A stretch of 64,000 nucleotides of DNA from Ecdyonurus torrentis (GCA_949318235.1 OX439132.1:22113412-22177411); one strand, 5' to 3'; positions 1-13,716 are shown, numbered from the stretch's first letter. The notes: generated by a model from the sequence alone, not told the origin. Numbers and translations: made by a program.

Positions 1-88
1 GTAAAATGTGTCATTTTCCCATACTGGCCTATGTTATTTACAACTCACTTAAGGCGTTGACTTTAACATGAATGCAACTACCCTATAT
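1..88 (+). mobile_element. Family C MITE, right-hand end (cut by window edge)
   Basis: This is the right end of a family C element. The block CATACTGGCC...GGCGTTGACTTTAACATGAATG followed by CTACCCTATA matches the right end of the copies at 36308-36499 and 2083-2379. The left part lies outside the window. Confidence 0.75.
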
Positions 89-177
89 ATGAATAAATAT
101 ATAATATGTATGGTATAAATATATATATAGTATTAAATTATAAAAATGAAAACGAGTTCTATACCATACAACAGGAT

Positions 178-513
178 AAACCCAACAACGTGCAATTTAA
201 TAGAAATGAATAAAATGAGGCAAATTGGTGAACCGTCCCGAGATACCTCTGACTTCGCGTGGGTCACTACCACCACTGCCAGGACTGACCGGAGACATGA
301 ATAGAACTGTCAAACCTATACAGCTCTCCTACCTGCAACCTGTAACACCTCTCGTACCTTTAACATGTGACCCATTGGCATACGCACGTACACCAACTTG
401 TGGAGAACACGAGCATACCGCGGACTCTGAAAAGGCCGCATATACCCAATGAGTATCGAACTCGTGATCTCTCGCACGTCAAACCAGTACGCATACCACT
501 GCGCCACACGGCT
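178..513 (-). mobile_element. tRNA-derived SINE, family F copy 1
   Basis: Read on the minus strand, the element begins near 513 with a tRNA-like head. An A-box-like TGGCGCAGTGG lies at 496-506 and a B-box-like GAGTTCGATAC at 453-463, about 33 bp apart as in tRNA genes. The body runs leftwards to about 178. A second copy at 60822-61193 aligns along most of the length, including blocks such as TTTAATAGAAATGAAT and GTGGAGAACA. The body is clearly richer in GC than its surroundings. I call it a SINE because the tRNA-like head is joined to a non-tRNA body and the unit is dispersed. No clean A-rich tail or target-site duplication was seen. Confidence 0.7.
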
Positions 514-636
514 TGCAAACATTTTTTTATTGACGTTAAAAAAGTTTATATGAGTGCGTAAAGGGTTCCACTGCACTTTGCACGTGTCGATACGACTATA
601 ATACCTTGACGGGATTATGATAAAGTTGAAGTATTA

Positions 637-782
637 TATATTCAACTCAAAAAACCTGAGTTACCTGCCGTTCGACCTTTTACGGTATCGCCCAGCCGCC
701 CCCCTTCTCCTCAAATGTGACAATGGGCAATTCTTTAAGCATGCCCGATTTAAATCGACTGAGGTTTTTTGAGTTGAATATA
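637..782 (+). mobile_element. Family E short inverted-repeat element, copy 1
   Basis: This unit of about 146 bp is bounded by TATATTCAACTCAAAAAACC and its near-complement GAGGTTTTTTGAGTTGAATA. The interior carries a GC-rich core (GCCCAGCCGCCCCCCTTCTC) that is virtually identical in the copies at 53734-53880 and 60657-60816. It has no ORF. Size, terminal inverted repeats and dispersal point to a non-autonomous DNA transposon; the superfamily was not determined. Confidence 0.8.
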
Positions 783-1273
783 AGTATAACACAGTACGAG
801 AATGGGAGTTTGAGTGTAAGAGTCTGATATCTTTTATAACATTTAACCAACTACAATAATAATTTATTATTATAACAATAATGATAAATAATATAGTAAG
901 AATTATAATTATGTTACATAATAAATTTATTCATATACTCAATCTCAGATTTATACTATACAAAGCAGTAAGAATTAATATAATCACTATCATTTACATC
1001 TTATAATATCTTGCTATATAATATATAACTTTATATTAAAATGAAATTTGTATACAATCAAATTCTTTTTCATTAATTTAATATAACTGTAATATCTATT
1101 AATGGAAAGTATATAAAATTCCATAATAAATTCACTATTCATATTTAAGTTATATGTTTAGTATTATATATTTATAAAGAAATAAATTTTTATGTTTTAT
1201 TTGTAAATATTTCGAATCTTTGAAGACATTTTAAATATTAAATAGTCAACCTTCACATTTCTCAAAATATTAC

Positions 1274-1344
<71 letters not shown>

Positions 1345-2082
1345 AGATTCTATATACATAGAAGCACACTTATTTCTACAAAGCAAATGTATTACATGGT
1401 AGAATTATGCTTTATCTCAACCCCTTTTTTCTCACAGTAAAAATCCAATTTATTAATATTATTATGTCACTATAAAGACTATGATACAGTAGAGATATGA
1501 CGAAAACGAAAGAGACTTTGAAAATCTCATATTTCCATCTTCTCTTTTTTAAGTCACCATTTTAATTTTAAAATATTTTGATTTTCATTAAAAAATTTAA
1601 TAATATACAAACTAGAATTAAATATAAATTAAATTCCATAGCATGTACGCAAAATAGTAAAAAAAAAATTATATAATAAATAAATAAATAAAAAAGGAGG
1701 ATATTTTTAAGTTTTTAATTGGATTTTGCAATTTTAATTAACAACTAGGGTATTGTAATTATGGAGTTCCAAAAAATACATATAAGATCGATGAAACAGT
1801 TTTAAAGTGTATTGTCCTTATAACTATTATTTTATTGTTTATTATATCAGAATTATTAATGAAATAAAAAAAAAATCTGTTACACTGTTACCTTAGTTAC
1901 AAACAGTAACAAAATAATTTATTATTATTATGTATTATGGAATATGGATACAGCATGGAGGTTAAAAATACACAGAATAGATCTTTCCATCATTTAAAGC
2001 GATAAAAATTATGACCAATATAGCAATAACTTTATTAAGGCGTAGTGAGGATATGACTGACAGAATTACTAGGATTTTGAAG
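783..2082. other. AT-rich non-coding stretch
   Basis: Apart from the GA array at 1275-1340 I see no gene, RNA or dispersed repeat here. Homopolymer A runs near 1650 and 1867 are ordinary for the background. Confidence 0.5.
1275..1340. repeat. (GA)n microsatellite
   Basis: An uninterrupted GA dinucleotide run of about 33 units. Confidence 0.98.
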
Positions 2083-2379
2083 TATAGGGTTTATCCGCGT
2101 GACGTCATACTGAATGCGCTTCGATACCATACTGAATCGATGAATAAAATTGCTCAGTATAGGACAAATGTCATTTTTGCCTACATTTCTTTTAAAAACT
2201 GGGTAATTTCGATGTTATTAATATTTTTCTCGCATACTTGAAAACCTAATACAACCTGTTAACAGCAGCAATGCTCTCAAAAATATTGCTAATTATTTTT
2301 TAAACTGACACAATACCGGCCAATATTATTTAGTGATCCAAGATGGCGATGACTTTTAAATGAATGTATACACCCTATA
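2083..2379 (+). mobile_element. Family C MITE, full-length copy
   Basis: The copy starts TATAGGGTTTATCCGCGTGA with TGACGTCA just inside, and ends ATGTATACACCCTATA. The inverted termini TATAGGGT/ACCCTATA and the internal blocks (ATTGCTCAGTATAGGA, TTAACAGCAGCAATGCTCTC) are shared with copies at 11104, 29878, 36168, 58009 and 63768. At about 297 bp without an ORF it must be non-autonomous. An open frame overlapping it at 2011-2241 is chance reading. Confidence 0.85.
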
Positions 2380-4079
2380 GTTGTTAGGGATTCAAATATC
2401 GCGAACTAACTTGTAAATGCTTTAATGATCCGTACCCTTAGTATTCCAGCAAATTTAAATAGTAGTTTTAACTATTATTATTTTTTTAAAGTCATAACTA
2501 ATATTTGCATTATTCCTATGTTAATATTCAATGAATGTTTAAACGTAAAAGTTTTCTTACTTTTGGGATTCATTTCTAACCTTGCAATTATTTTTTCAGT
2601 GTATACCGTTGAGAGTTTTGTTATTTCATGAACTTTCTCTCGTTCTCTCTTACAAAGGGTGTAACTTGATATGCTGAAATTTACAACTCTTGCTTAAATT
2701 CTCTGCCACTAATTAACTCGGCTTTAAATTATTGTTATTATTACATAACTCTACCTTTGTAATGAGAAATATTTTAATACTTTACAAACGTAAAACTTAT
2801 TTGAGATATTTATATTTAATTTTGAAACTTAGTAAGCACAATTATTTATATATAAATTATTGTTGAATGAGGAATTTTTAGTTCACAATACTTATAAATT
2901 ATAATAATCAAATAATTTAAAATTTCATTTGTTAATAACAAAACTTTTTTTTCTCATTTTAATAACATTAAGATGTGAATTTTTCAAACTTCATGTTTGC
3001 TTTTTATATTAGCCTTTCTGTTAAGTGAACGCTGGCTCAATTTTTTTCTGATCATTTTACTGATTTTTTATTTATTTATTTAGTTAGTTAGTTATTTATT
3101 TATTTATTTTTGTTACAATCAGTAGCATAAATGCGTGATCACGTGATTTTTTTCTGTTATTTTTTCTGATTTTTTTTTTTTTTTTTTTTTTTTTGTCAGC
3201 TTAAACTTAATATTAAAATAACTTTGATTGGCTGTAACAGCTTGTGCTCACCTCATGGTCAAAAAATATGTACTTAACAGACCTCTATTTTATTTCAAAT
3301 TGTACAGACACTATGAAATATCATTTTATTCTAAAAGTTAATGCACCGATAAAATTACCTACTTTGTGCTGCGCTGCATCTATGTTATACGTGCTATAAA
3401 ATATAAATGCTACTATTTTATAATTGCATTAATAACAATGCTGTACAAATTAAAAAATTACATACATAAAATGATGATAAAATTAACTTTGGAATATAAA
3501 TATTATACTGTAAAGTATTTATGCAATTCATGTGCAGTACATAATATACAACAACGAAACTTATATTTAGATTTTTTTATTTTGTTTTTTATTAAAATTA
3601 TAAGAATTGTTTATAAATAGGTCAATTTACGATTTATTACACAATGAAGTACATCTAGCTGAATTAAATACAATGTATTATTATTATTATTGTAGAAAAC
3701 GTAGAAAATGATGGATAATTTATTTTAAATTATACAGAATAAACACAACTTCAAGTAAACGTATTTCTTCTCTTTGAAGAAAAATAAATTTATATTGTTG
3801 TATTATTCTAAGGAATGAATTATAATATTTTATTATGCATAATGTATTTTATATAAACCAAGTGAAAGGTTACAACATGGTATAAAAATATATTACTTAA
3901 AAGTAATAATAACAGAAAAAAGCAATGAAACTTTTTCGTAATGTTTTGTAAGTATAATTTATTTATTTTTATCAGAAATGCAAAATAAAAGTTACTAAAG
4001 CATACTTGTTAGTTCATTATTTCATAAAAAAAATGTAAAGGTATAAAAAAGTACTACCAGAGGAAAATACAAACTAATA
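2380..4079. other. AT-rich non-coding stretch
   Basis: No gene was recognised. It contains a TTTA-rich patch (3066-3110), a poly(T) run (about 3170-3195) and an ATCACGTGAT palindrome at 3138-3147 of unknown meaning. Confidence 0.5.
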
Positions 4080-4414
4080 TTAAAGCCATAGACCACATAA
4101 AACAACATGTGTGCTTTTTAATGAATAAACACGAAATGGGATCTTCAAAACTGATGACAATTTTTACCAGAATATTAATGTAACCCCACGAGAGAGTGTA
4201 AAAATACTGTAAAGTATGCAATTTGCGTGACTATTCATGTTTCTGACGTCAGAAACATGCCAAAATTAGTAAAAAATGTTGAGCAGGTTGCATAAATTGA
4301 AATTTTCTGATAACTGCTACGGAGCTACAGTTGGGTTTTGAGACAAACTATGTAAATCCGATCAAGTGTTTTGTGATATAAATGCGTGTGTTTTCTTCTG
4401 GTCTATTCCTTTAA
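4080..4414 (+). mobile_element. TTAA-flanked MITE family A, copy 1
   Basis: TTAA sits at both ends. The inverted termini are TTAAAGCCATAGACCACAT and, reversed, TTTAAAGGAATAGACCAGAA. Inside are the GA seed (CCCCACGAGAGAGTG), a palindromic TTTCTGACGTCAGAAA at 4241-4254 and CAAGTGTTTTGTGATATAAA near the right end. The copy is 335 bp with no ORF. Seven further copies lie in the window. TTAA target sites are a hallmark of piggyBac-type transposition, so a piggyBac-mobilised MITE is the leading inference. Confidence 0.88.
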
Positions 4415-6294
<1,880 letters not shown>

Positions 6295-6569
6295 AAGCCG
6301 TGTTCACAATTAGCTTTTAAAATTGGTGTTCACAATTAAACTGATTTTTTTACATAAGAAATTTAAAATTACAAACAATGAAACTTTTTTTCTTAAGTGA
6401 AAGTATTTAAAAATTATAAGCCGTGTTCACAATTAGCTTTTAAAATTGGTGTTCACAATTAAACTGATTTTTTACATAAGAAATTTAAAATTACAAACAA
6501 TGAAACTTTTTTTCTTAAGTGAAAGTAATTAGCATTTTCACTGAGAAAAGCCAATTGTGAACAAGGCTT
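6295..6569. mobile_element. Inverted-repeat element with internal 123-bp tandem duplication
   Basis: The ends are AAGCCGTGTTCACAATTAGC at left and GCCAATTGTGAACAAGGCTT at right, which are inverted copies of each other with few mismatches. A unit of about 122 bp (from ATTTAAAAATTATAAGCCG to AAGTGAAAGTA) occurs twice in direct tandem, offset 123 bp and nearly identical, so the left terminus is present twice. There is no ORF. It is most simply a MITE with a recent internal duplication. No second locus was found in the window. Confidence 0.7.
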
Positions 6570-6749
6570 TAATTTAATAAAAATTATTATTATTAATTTA
6601 TATTATACACTAAAGAGTCTCTGGTTCATAAAATGGGTTAGATATGGGTGTAAAAAAAAAACTTATACGTACATATTCGTAAAATCTATGAAGATAGGAA
6701 TGTATTAAACATGATTTTTTTTTCCAGTGTATTAAAAAGATTCCTGGTG

Positions 6750-6915
6750 TATTGGGTTAATGAGATTGGCTTTGTCGTGAACCGAGGAAAAGTTGGCATG
6801 TTTTGTTGTTGTGGTCACGTGACACCTTGTCAAACGCAAGCAAGCGTGGGATTGAAACCTCCGCACTTCAACACCCCCCCCTTTTGCTTTTGCTTGAACT
6901 TTTATCAACAATTAT
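6750..6915. other. GC-richer patch with GTCACGTGAC palindrome
   Basis: Locally higher GC than the flanks. It contains GTCACGTGAC at 6814-6823, an E-box of the type bound by bHLH-zip factors such as TFEB/USF in animals, and a run of eight C near 6872. The 80-aa frame across it resembles no family I know. It could be a regulatory fragment or an old repeat; there is no direct evidence for either. Confidence 0.3.
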
Positions 6916-7093
6916 TTGCCTTGCTTTTCAAAATCTTCATTTTTTTACGTTAAAATATCAACGTCATACGTCATAACGTCATAACACAACAGTTTTAGGT
7001 TACAATTTTGGAATTTTATAAAGAAAAAGAAAAAAAATTTTAGCTGCCAGTTTCATTACAAAGAACTCCTCCACAACATTATATTATATATAA

Positions 7094-7144
<51 letters not shown>

Positions 7145-8240
7145 TATATATTTAATGAGCGATAATATAACACATCTACGTATTATAGAAAACGTTGTGA
7201 CAAGTTGTAAGTTTACTGTCCACGTAAAATGAATTGATTTGATCTGAAAAAGAACTTACTATATAATAAAATATTTTTAGAATCAATTATTCTATATAAT
7301 AGCACTGTTGGGCATAATTATCCAGTGCCAATTTCTCATCGTATAAGTGAATTAGATTATGGTACAGTTACTCACATAGAAATCTTGATTGATTTAACTG
7401 TCTTGTATTAATAACATACACTGTACGTATATCTAAAAACATATTTCTTTTTATTTATTATTACTATTATTATGTTAAAATTTGCATCATAAATACTTGT
7501 TATTTCAATTTTAACGTAATAAAATAAATATTTTAATGCTAACAATTGTACATTTTATACTGAACAAATTATTGGGTCATGATTAAATTATTGATGAATG
7601 TATTCATTTGATTGCAACTTGGATAAGGTTGATTGAATTTCTAAAGCTATCATACAATGCATTGTATACAGGTGGTCGTGCTTGAAATGTTAATATATCT
7701 GTTTCAATTTGATTTTCCTATTGAAATTCATTTAAATAAAATAATAATAATGTTAATAAATTTCAAATTCCAATATTCTATAAATTATTTAGTTATAGAA
7801 ATTTTATGTTAATTAATAATCTGCATAGAAAAATAAATGAAAAGACTAAATTAAAAAAATGTTAAAAATAATAGTTTTTTTGCTTCGTTATATCCAGTTC
7901 ATTTGAAGACTAAAAAAAAAAAAAAAAATAAAAGATAAACAAAAATCCTACATTAAAAAGATTCGGTACTGTCATGTTAATATGTAACAATATTATAACG
8001 TGCAATAAATTTAATTAAGTACACATATATTGTAATGCTTATAAATAGAAATAAATACATTACATTCCTGTAAAAGAGCAATGCATAAATTTAAAATTTA
8101 CATTATTCCACCATGATAGCTATTTGTGTGAAGCTCATGATTCTAACAATATTTTAAATTTTACACCAATATTTGAAGTACATTTAATTAGTATTGCCTT
8201 ATTACGCTGCAAGTATAAAATATAAAATTTACCTATCAGC

Positions 8241-8242
8241 AA

Positions 8243-8310
<68 letters not shown>
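8241..8310. repeat. A-run plus (GA)n microsatellite
   Basis: About eleven A followed by about 30 GA units. Confidence 0.97.
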
Positions 8311-8313
<3 letters not shown>

Positions 8314-8667
8314 TAAAATGTATTATATATTCATGTGTCTTACATCAAAATTTCTAAGTCCTGAAATGAGTAAAAAGTATTTTAAAACGTGCATCTGCTG
8401 ATAATAGCAGTATGCCAATGCCAATTACCATGCACATGACCTTTCACATTAATTGCTGTAAAAGCAGTAGCTGTGATTAGTAGTATAGAATTAGTAGTTA
8501 ATTATATCTTTTTGTATCTTCTTTCATATAAACAATTTTATTAGTTATGCAAAATCTATATTGACGTGATGATAATTATATAATAGACATAGCTTTCAAT
8601 TTCAACATGATTTATTACTTGAAAATATAACAATATAATAATTTAACAGTTAAAATTTTACTAATTC

Positions 8668-8872
8668 GCAGAAAAAATATATTACGTAATTTATGCTGCT
8701 GTATTAATGTCATTATATCAAAAATGATGCTAAATTATAACAACATAAATTATTATGTACGACATAATATTTATGCTTTATATTATGAAGTATAGCATAG
8801 ATTTATGTTGTATTGAACAAATGTGTGATGAAAATGAACTTGCATAATTATTACGTTTTATTTTTGTCCTTG
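8668..8872 (+). mobile_element. Family D MITE, copy 1
   Basis: Shares with copies at 37862, 52353 and 54822 the left block TTACGTAATTTATGCTGC, internal ATTATGAAGTATAGCATAG and TTGTATTGAACAAAT, and the right block GCATAATTATTACG...TTTTTGTCC. The right half is a rough inverted repeat of the left (TACGTAATTTATGC against GCATAATTATTACG). No ORF. Confidence 0.75.
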
Positions 8873-9001
8873 TTAAAATAAAATATAAAAATGATCATAT
8901 AGGACAACCATGAAATAAAAGTTGTTATAACAATTAAAAGTAACTTGAAGTGATGTGAAAAGTTATGTGATGCGAGTATTTTTGGATGAAATATGGTAGC
9001 T

Positions 9002-9043
<42 letters not shown>

Positions 9044-9775
9044 ACAGCTGTTACAACGATGATAAAACTCTCTGATTTACACGGCAATGAAACGTCAAAT
9101 TAAACAGAAAAACAACAGGATGAAACATAAAAACGTTGTTATTGCTTCTAGATCTACATCCTGATATTATTATTTTTTTATAAGTAGAGTAGAATAAACT
9201 ACAAACTTGGCTGTTTTTAAGCATGACTGACGATTGTCTTTTATATGAAACGTAAAGAATACAAATAATGGCAGTTTTAGTATTAATATAATTTTGTGTT
9301 TACCATTCTTATATTTAATAAATATTTTGCGTTCTCCGATATAATTAACTTGTAAAATAGTTTAGAAGCTTTAGATTGAAGGAATTGCATTCTAAATTTG
9401 ATAAAGGAATAAATTAAATATGCAAGTTTGCTTTTCAAACAGTTATTTATAACTTTTTTTTTTATTTATTTATTTTATTTCACATAGGTTATACATATTT
9501 CGAGTACATTTGGTCGCTTATAATTTCTTGCGATCAGCGAGCTCATCATAATCTCCATACACTATTAAATAATAATTATGCTGTAACAAGTATAACAAAT
9601 ATTTTGTGCAACATTATTATAGTAATTCTTAAATAGTAACATTTATGCTACGACAAAACGCATAAATGAGGAAGACTAGAACTAAAATATTTGAAGGGGT
9701 AATTTTATTTCATATTCTAAGAAAAGGACATAGTCTTGAATAGATTGATGCGCGAATTTCCAGCTTTTGAGTTCA
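8873..9775. other. AT-rich non-coding stretch with poly(T)
   Basis: A poly(T) run at 9006-9040 is the only distinct feature. It could be the reversed tail of a retroposon, but no body was recognised beside it. Confidence 0.45.
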
Positions 9776-10080
9776 TTAAAGCCGTAGACAACATGAAACA
9801 ACACGTTTTTTTTAATGATTAAACACAAAATGGGATCTACAAAATTAATGACAATTTTTTACCAGAATGTAAATGTAGTCCCATAAGAGAGCATAAAAAA
9901 ACTGTAAAGCATGCAGTTTATGACGTCAAAAACAGACAAAACTTACAGAGTAAAAATGTTGTGCGGGTTACATAAATTGAAATTTTCTGATTTACGGGCT
10001 TTGAAACCAACTAATGTAATTTATGTAAGTCCCATCAAGTGTTTTGTAATATAAATGCTAATGTTTTCTTCTTGTCTATG
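9776..10080 (+). mobile_element. MITE family A, copy 2 (diverged)
   Basis: Left end ATTAAAGCCGTAGACAACAT with TTAA intact. Internal blocks AAACACAAAATGGGATCT, CCATAAGAGAGCAT (the eroded GA seed), TTTATGACGTCAAAAAC and CCATCAAGTGTTTTGTAATA match family A. The right terminus is decayed (CTTGTCTATGAC), the next TTAA being at 10092-10095. Divergence suggests an older insertion. Confidence 0.8.
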
Positions 10081-10100
10081 ACTGTGTATAATTAAATTTT

Positions 10101-10190
10101 GAAAAACGAAAAATGACGTAACGGGTGGCAACTTATGAATGAGAGCACAGGTAAATGTTGTAGCCCTTGACGTCATTTTGCAACTTTTAA
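10101..10190. repeat. Small fold-back repeat with TGACGT ends
   Basis: AAAATGACGTAACGGGTGGC on the left pairs with GTAGCCCTTGACGTCATTTT on the right, giving arms of about 25-30 bp around a loop of about 30 bp. It lies immediately right of family A copy 2 and may be a tiny MITE. No second copy was seen. Confidence 0.5.
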
Positions 10191-10986
10191 AAATTAATTA
10201 TATAAATATACTTTGTTAGTGAACTCAAAAATGAGAAGTTTGTATATCTATCGATTTAGGACAATGTCCTCTTTTACAATATGCAATAAAACTACTACTA
10301 TTTTTATTTTTATTTCTTTTTTTTTTTTTTTTTTTTAGTTTTTCTCTATACGTAATTTATTTTATCGAGTATGAACTGTTAAAAATTGTGTTATGATATT
10401 ATCAATATGAGCAACAGCAAAAAAACAACTTATATTTAGATATTTCACTCCATATTTTTTATTTACACTCTGAAATATAATAAAATAATAATTCGCCCAT
10501 AGCATTTTTTTTTTTTTGTTCATGTAATTCCATTTTAAAATTTGTATAGACACTTTTTTTTTGTGAAATGTTAAAAATGTACTGTATGACTATTAGTTTA
10601 AATATTTATTGTTATTTTATTTTCTAATATTAATAAAATAAATATTATTCTGATAAATTTGTGGGAAATTTTTTGGACATAGCCATATAAACATTTTACA
10701 CAGTATATTGTACAGCACATTGATTTATTTCATGTTAATAGTTATGCTTCAATAGGCTTTTTATAAGTACAATATGTAAATTGCATTAACATCGTGATTT
10801 TAAATTTTTATTCTTTTATTTCAAACCTCAAAAAAGCTAAATTTGAAACATATGAACAGAGTGAACACACAAATGTGATAATAAATTTTAGCATTAAAAA
10901 AATCAAGCTAAATTTGCAATATTATTCTTATGAGAAGAACACACTGTGAATTTGAATGGAAAAATATATTATTAGAATCGGGTGAA
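10191..10986. other. AT-rich non-coding stretch
   Basis: Poly(T) near 10319-10336. Nothing else is recognised. Confidence 0.45.
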
Positions 10987-11520
10987 CACGAAATGCGTAA
11001 TAATTATGCTACAGCTCATTCCATCAAAACATTTTTTCATAACGCTATTATTTCTATATGATTTTGATATGCTACATTTTGTATTTCTGTATTTTGATTA
11101 TACTATAGAGTCTATGCATTCATGTTAAAGTCGACGCCATGTTGGATAACTCAATAACATGGGTGGCATAAAAAAAATCATTTTGCCAGCTTAAAAACAC
11201 TATTTCATATTTTTGAGAGCATTGATGGTGTAAATATGTTGAATTAGTATCTCAAGTATGTGAGAAAAATAGCAATAACAAAAAATTAACCGATTTTCCA
11301 AAGAAAAATTGGCTTAAATGAAGTTTGTCCTATGCTGAGCAATGTTATGCACTACTCCAGTATGGCCTCCAAGCGCAATAAATATGACGTCATCCGCATA
11401 CACCCTATATAGCATAACAGTTATGTTGTACACCATAATTTGCTTTTCCAAAATAGGGACGGTTATGCTATATAATACTGCAGCATAAATTATGTAATTT
11501 ATGTTTTACGTATATACGTG
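10987..11520 (-). mobile_element. Family D MITE split by a family C insertion
   Basis: The left piece (10987-11103) starts CACGAAATGCGTAATAATTA, the reversed right end of family D. The right piece (11410-11520) carries TATAGCATAA...GCAGCATAAATTATGTAAT, the reversed left part. The family C copy at 11104-11409 sits between them. Family D was therefore here first and family C entered it later. Confidence 0.65.
11104..11409 (-). mobile_element. Family C MITE, reversed copy nested in family D
   Basis: Read reversed, it begins TATAGGGTGTATGCGGATGA with TGACGTCA at 11385-11392 and ends CATGAATGCATAGACTCTATA. Internal blocks (GTCGACGCCATGTTGGAT, AGAGCATTGATG, CCTATGCTGAGCAATG) match other copies. 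No ORF. Confidence 0.85.
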
Positions 11521-12845
11521 TGAAATTTATCTATATTTTTTCACTAGTTAAATCTGATTATATTTTGCATTATCAATCTTTTTAGTACAAAAATATGCAC
11601 ATTCATCTAACGTGTGTTTTTTTATTGCCCAATGAAAGGTTGCGTATTTATTGATTAACTTGATTTATTACACATTTTATTTATTTTGTGCGCTCAATCA
11701 CATTTAAAAGAAAAAAAAATAAATGTAAAATTTTCATTTTTTTCTCTCTGTTTTTCTAATGCCAATAAGTTGAAAAGAGTGCAAATTTTTTCAACGGGAA
11801 AAAAATCAAGTTTGTGGTGACTTTTTCTTTTTAAGCTTCAATATTTTGATATACACATTGCTGCGTATAAATTTGTAGATAAATCAACTATAGTTTTTTA
11901 GTGTGTCTTAAAGATGTAGCACCGACGTCATTACTCTATAATATTCAGCTAAATATATTTATAAAAAGAAATTTAAGCATTATTTTTATAAGAAAAATAT
12001 ATAAAGAAAAGGTAAAAAAAAAAAGAAAAGAAATAATATTAACCTATCGCTGAAGCGTATGTTGATCGAGTGAATGAAAAGTGTCTTACAAGTGGTAAGT
12101 ACGGGTATGTTGACTTTTATATAACCATGGATGGAATATTTTTATTTTTAATGATATGATATTCAATGGTAGGTTATATTATAAAAAATAAAAACTATGC
12201 TGACTTTTTTTTTTTTTTTTTTTTAATTTAAAAATATTTTATGAAATATTTTCATTGTGATAAATTATTATGTCTACACAGCTATATTGTAAACTAGCCA
12301 TAATAGAAGTACAATTTACATAAATATGCTTCAACAGGAAGCAAGTAGAGTTCACACTGACGTGAGCTTCAATATTGGGTACTAGTTTTGTGTTGGTCCA
12401 TCAAAGGAAAATATTTCCTCATCTCTCTATTATTTACACTATTTGTATCGCATCAAAATATCTAGAAAATCTCTTTATACTTACAACTTAGAATTAATAA
12501 ATACATTGAATATTTTTGTGTAACGTATAGATATGTTAAAGTCTTTTCAAAGAATGTTATAAAAAAGGACTTTTAAAATATTTTTAGTTAATCTAAAGGT
12601 TTTTATTTATGTATAAACCAAACACAGAAATGTAATTTTGAAGTTGGCTTAATATTTACTTACTTAATATCAAATTCTACAAACTTACGATGGATAGTTT
12701 ACTATAAATTATTTCATTTTATTTTAGAAAGCTACATAACTTACAATTTATGAAAAATTCAAAAAAGATCCTACACACATTAAATAATAATTAAAAAAAA
12801 AAAAATTTTTATTAAAAATGTATTCTATAGCTCGTTTTGCTTTCC
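11521..12845. other. AT-rich non-coding stretch
   Basis: Poly(A) near 12016-12028 and poly(T) at 12206-12224. No gene or dispersed repeat was recognised. Confidence 0.5.
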
Positions 12846-13162
12846 TTAAAGGCGTAGAACACCTTGAACAAAAAAATTTGTGTAATATCCTAACAAACCT
12901 AAAAATCAACGTTGATTTGGCCGAAGTCATTGATTTCTAATTTATTTTCCATTCACAAAATGCTACTGGCAGTCACTGAAGTCACAGCTCGCTTGTTTTA
13001 CGCGTGCGTAAACCGGGCAAGCTGTGACGTCAGTGACCGCCAGAGGAATTTTGTGAACGGAAAATAAATTAGAAATCAATGACTCCGGCCAAATCAACGT
13101 TGATTTTCAGGTTTGTTAAGATATTACACAACTTTTTTGTTCAAGGTGTTCTACGCCTTTAA
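12846..13162. mobile_element. TTAA-flanked palindromic MITE family B, copy 1
   Basis: Almost the whole 317 bp is one inverted repeat. TTAAAGGCGTAGAACACCTT at the left pairs with AAGGTGTTCTACGCCTTTAA at the right, and the arms continue through ATCAACGTTGATTTGGCC, AATTTATTTTCCATTCACAA and AGCTGTGACGTCAGTGAC to a short loop near 13000. TTAA sits at both ends. The terminal motif TTAAAGGCRTAGA is shared with family A, suggesting the same type of transposase. There is no coding capacity. A transcript would fold into a long hairpin. Confidence 0.9.
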
Positions 13163-13716
13163 AAGAATCACACAAAAAAGGATGCAGAGTAAGATAAATC
13201 TTCTATCTTCTTTTATTATTATAATCTAAACGGTTTACCTTTGGGAATAGCTATTAATATATTATTGATTATAATGTTCTATACTTATAGAGTTCTATTG
13301 AAAGTCAGATGAACGTTATTGTACGCTCTAGGCTACTATATTCAAAGTCTCAGCAAAATATGTTATACATAAGATTGAAGATTGCCATAAGTGACAGTGA
13401 GTAATAAGAGTCAAGTTCCAGTTTGTCTCAAGTGGTCACGTGGTTACATTTACTCGATACAGCTATAGGGTGTGAATATTAAGTGAATTAAACAAACTTG
13501 ACTCGAGGTCTCATGGGAAGTTACTATACAGTATTACGGTATACTCATGAAGAGTAAAGTCTTTAAGTTTATTTAATGGGGGTTTCAATTAAATTAATTT
13601 ATACTGTCAAGTGTTGGCATAATATTTTTATCAATATATTTCTTTCTTTCTTTTTCTTTTCTTTCTTTTTTTTTTATTATAATTTTTTTAAGGGAGAAAA
13701 AAGGAAAAGAAAAATA
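13163..13716. other. Non-coding stretch
   Basis: A CT/T-rich tract (about 13640-13675) is present. No gene was recognised; short open frames here run into the family H element. Confidence 0.45.

Larger units (their letters stand above)
6570..8667. other. Non-coding stretch with one GC-richer patch and a TA array
   Basis: AT-rich apart from the patch at 6750-6915. It carries three near-tandem ACGTCATA units (6960-6984), a (TA)n run near 7080-7146 and the GA array at 8241-8310. No gene was recognised. Confidence 0.5.

Noticed and set aside
178..513. Functional tRNA gene on the minus strand
   Set aside because: A and B boxes exist, but no acceptor stem closes around them and the sequence continues into a dispersed body, so it is a SINE.
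6711..6953. 80-codon frame over the GC-richer patch
   Set aside because: No recognisable domain, low-complexity ends, and no splice or promoter signals that would make it a gene.
10921..10990. Another repeat family linking 10921-10985, 29390-29460 and 46020-46090
   Set aside because: Only short blocks (ATTCTTATGA, GAATGGTAAAATATATT) agree; too weak to call from reading alone.
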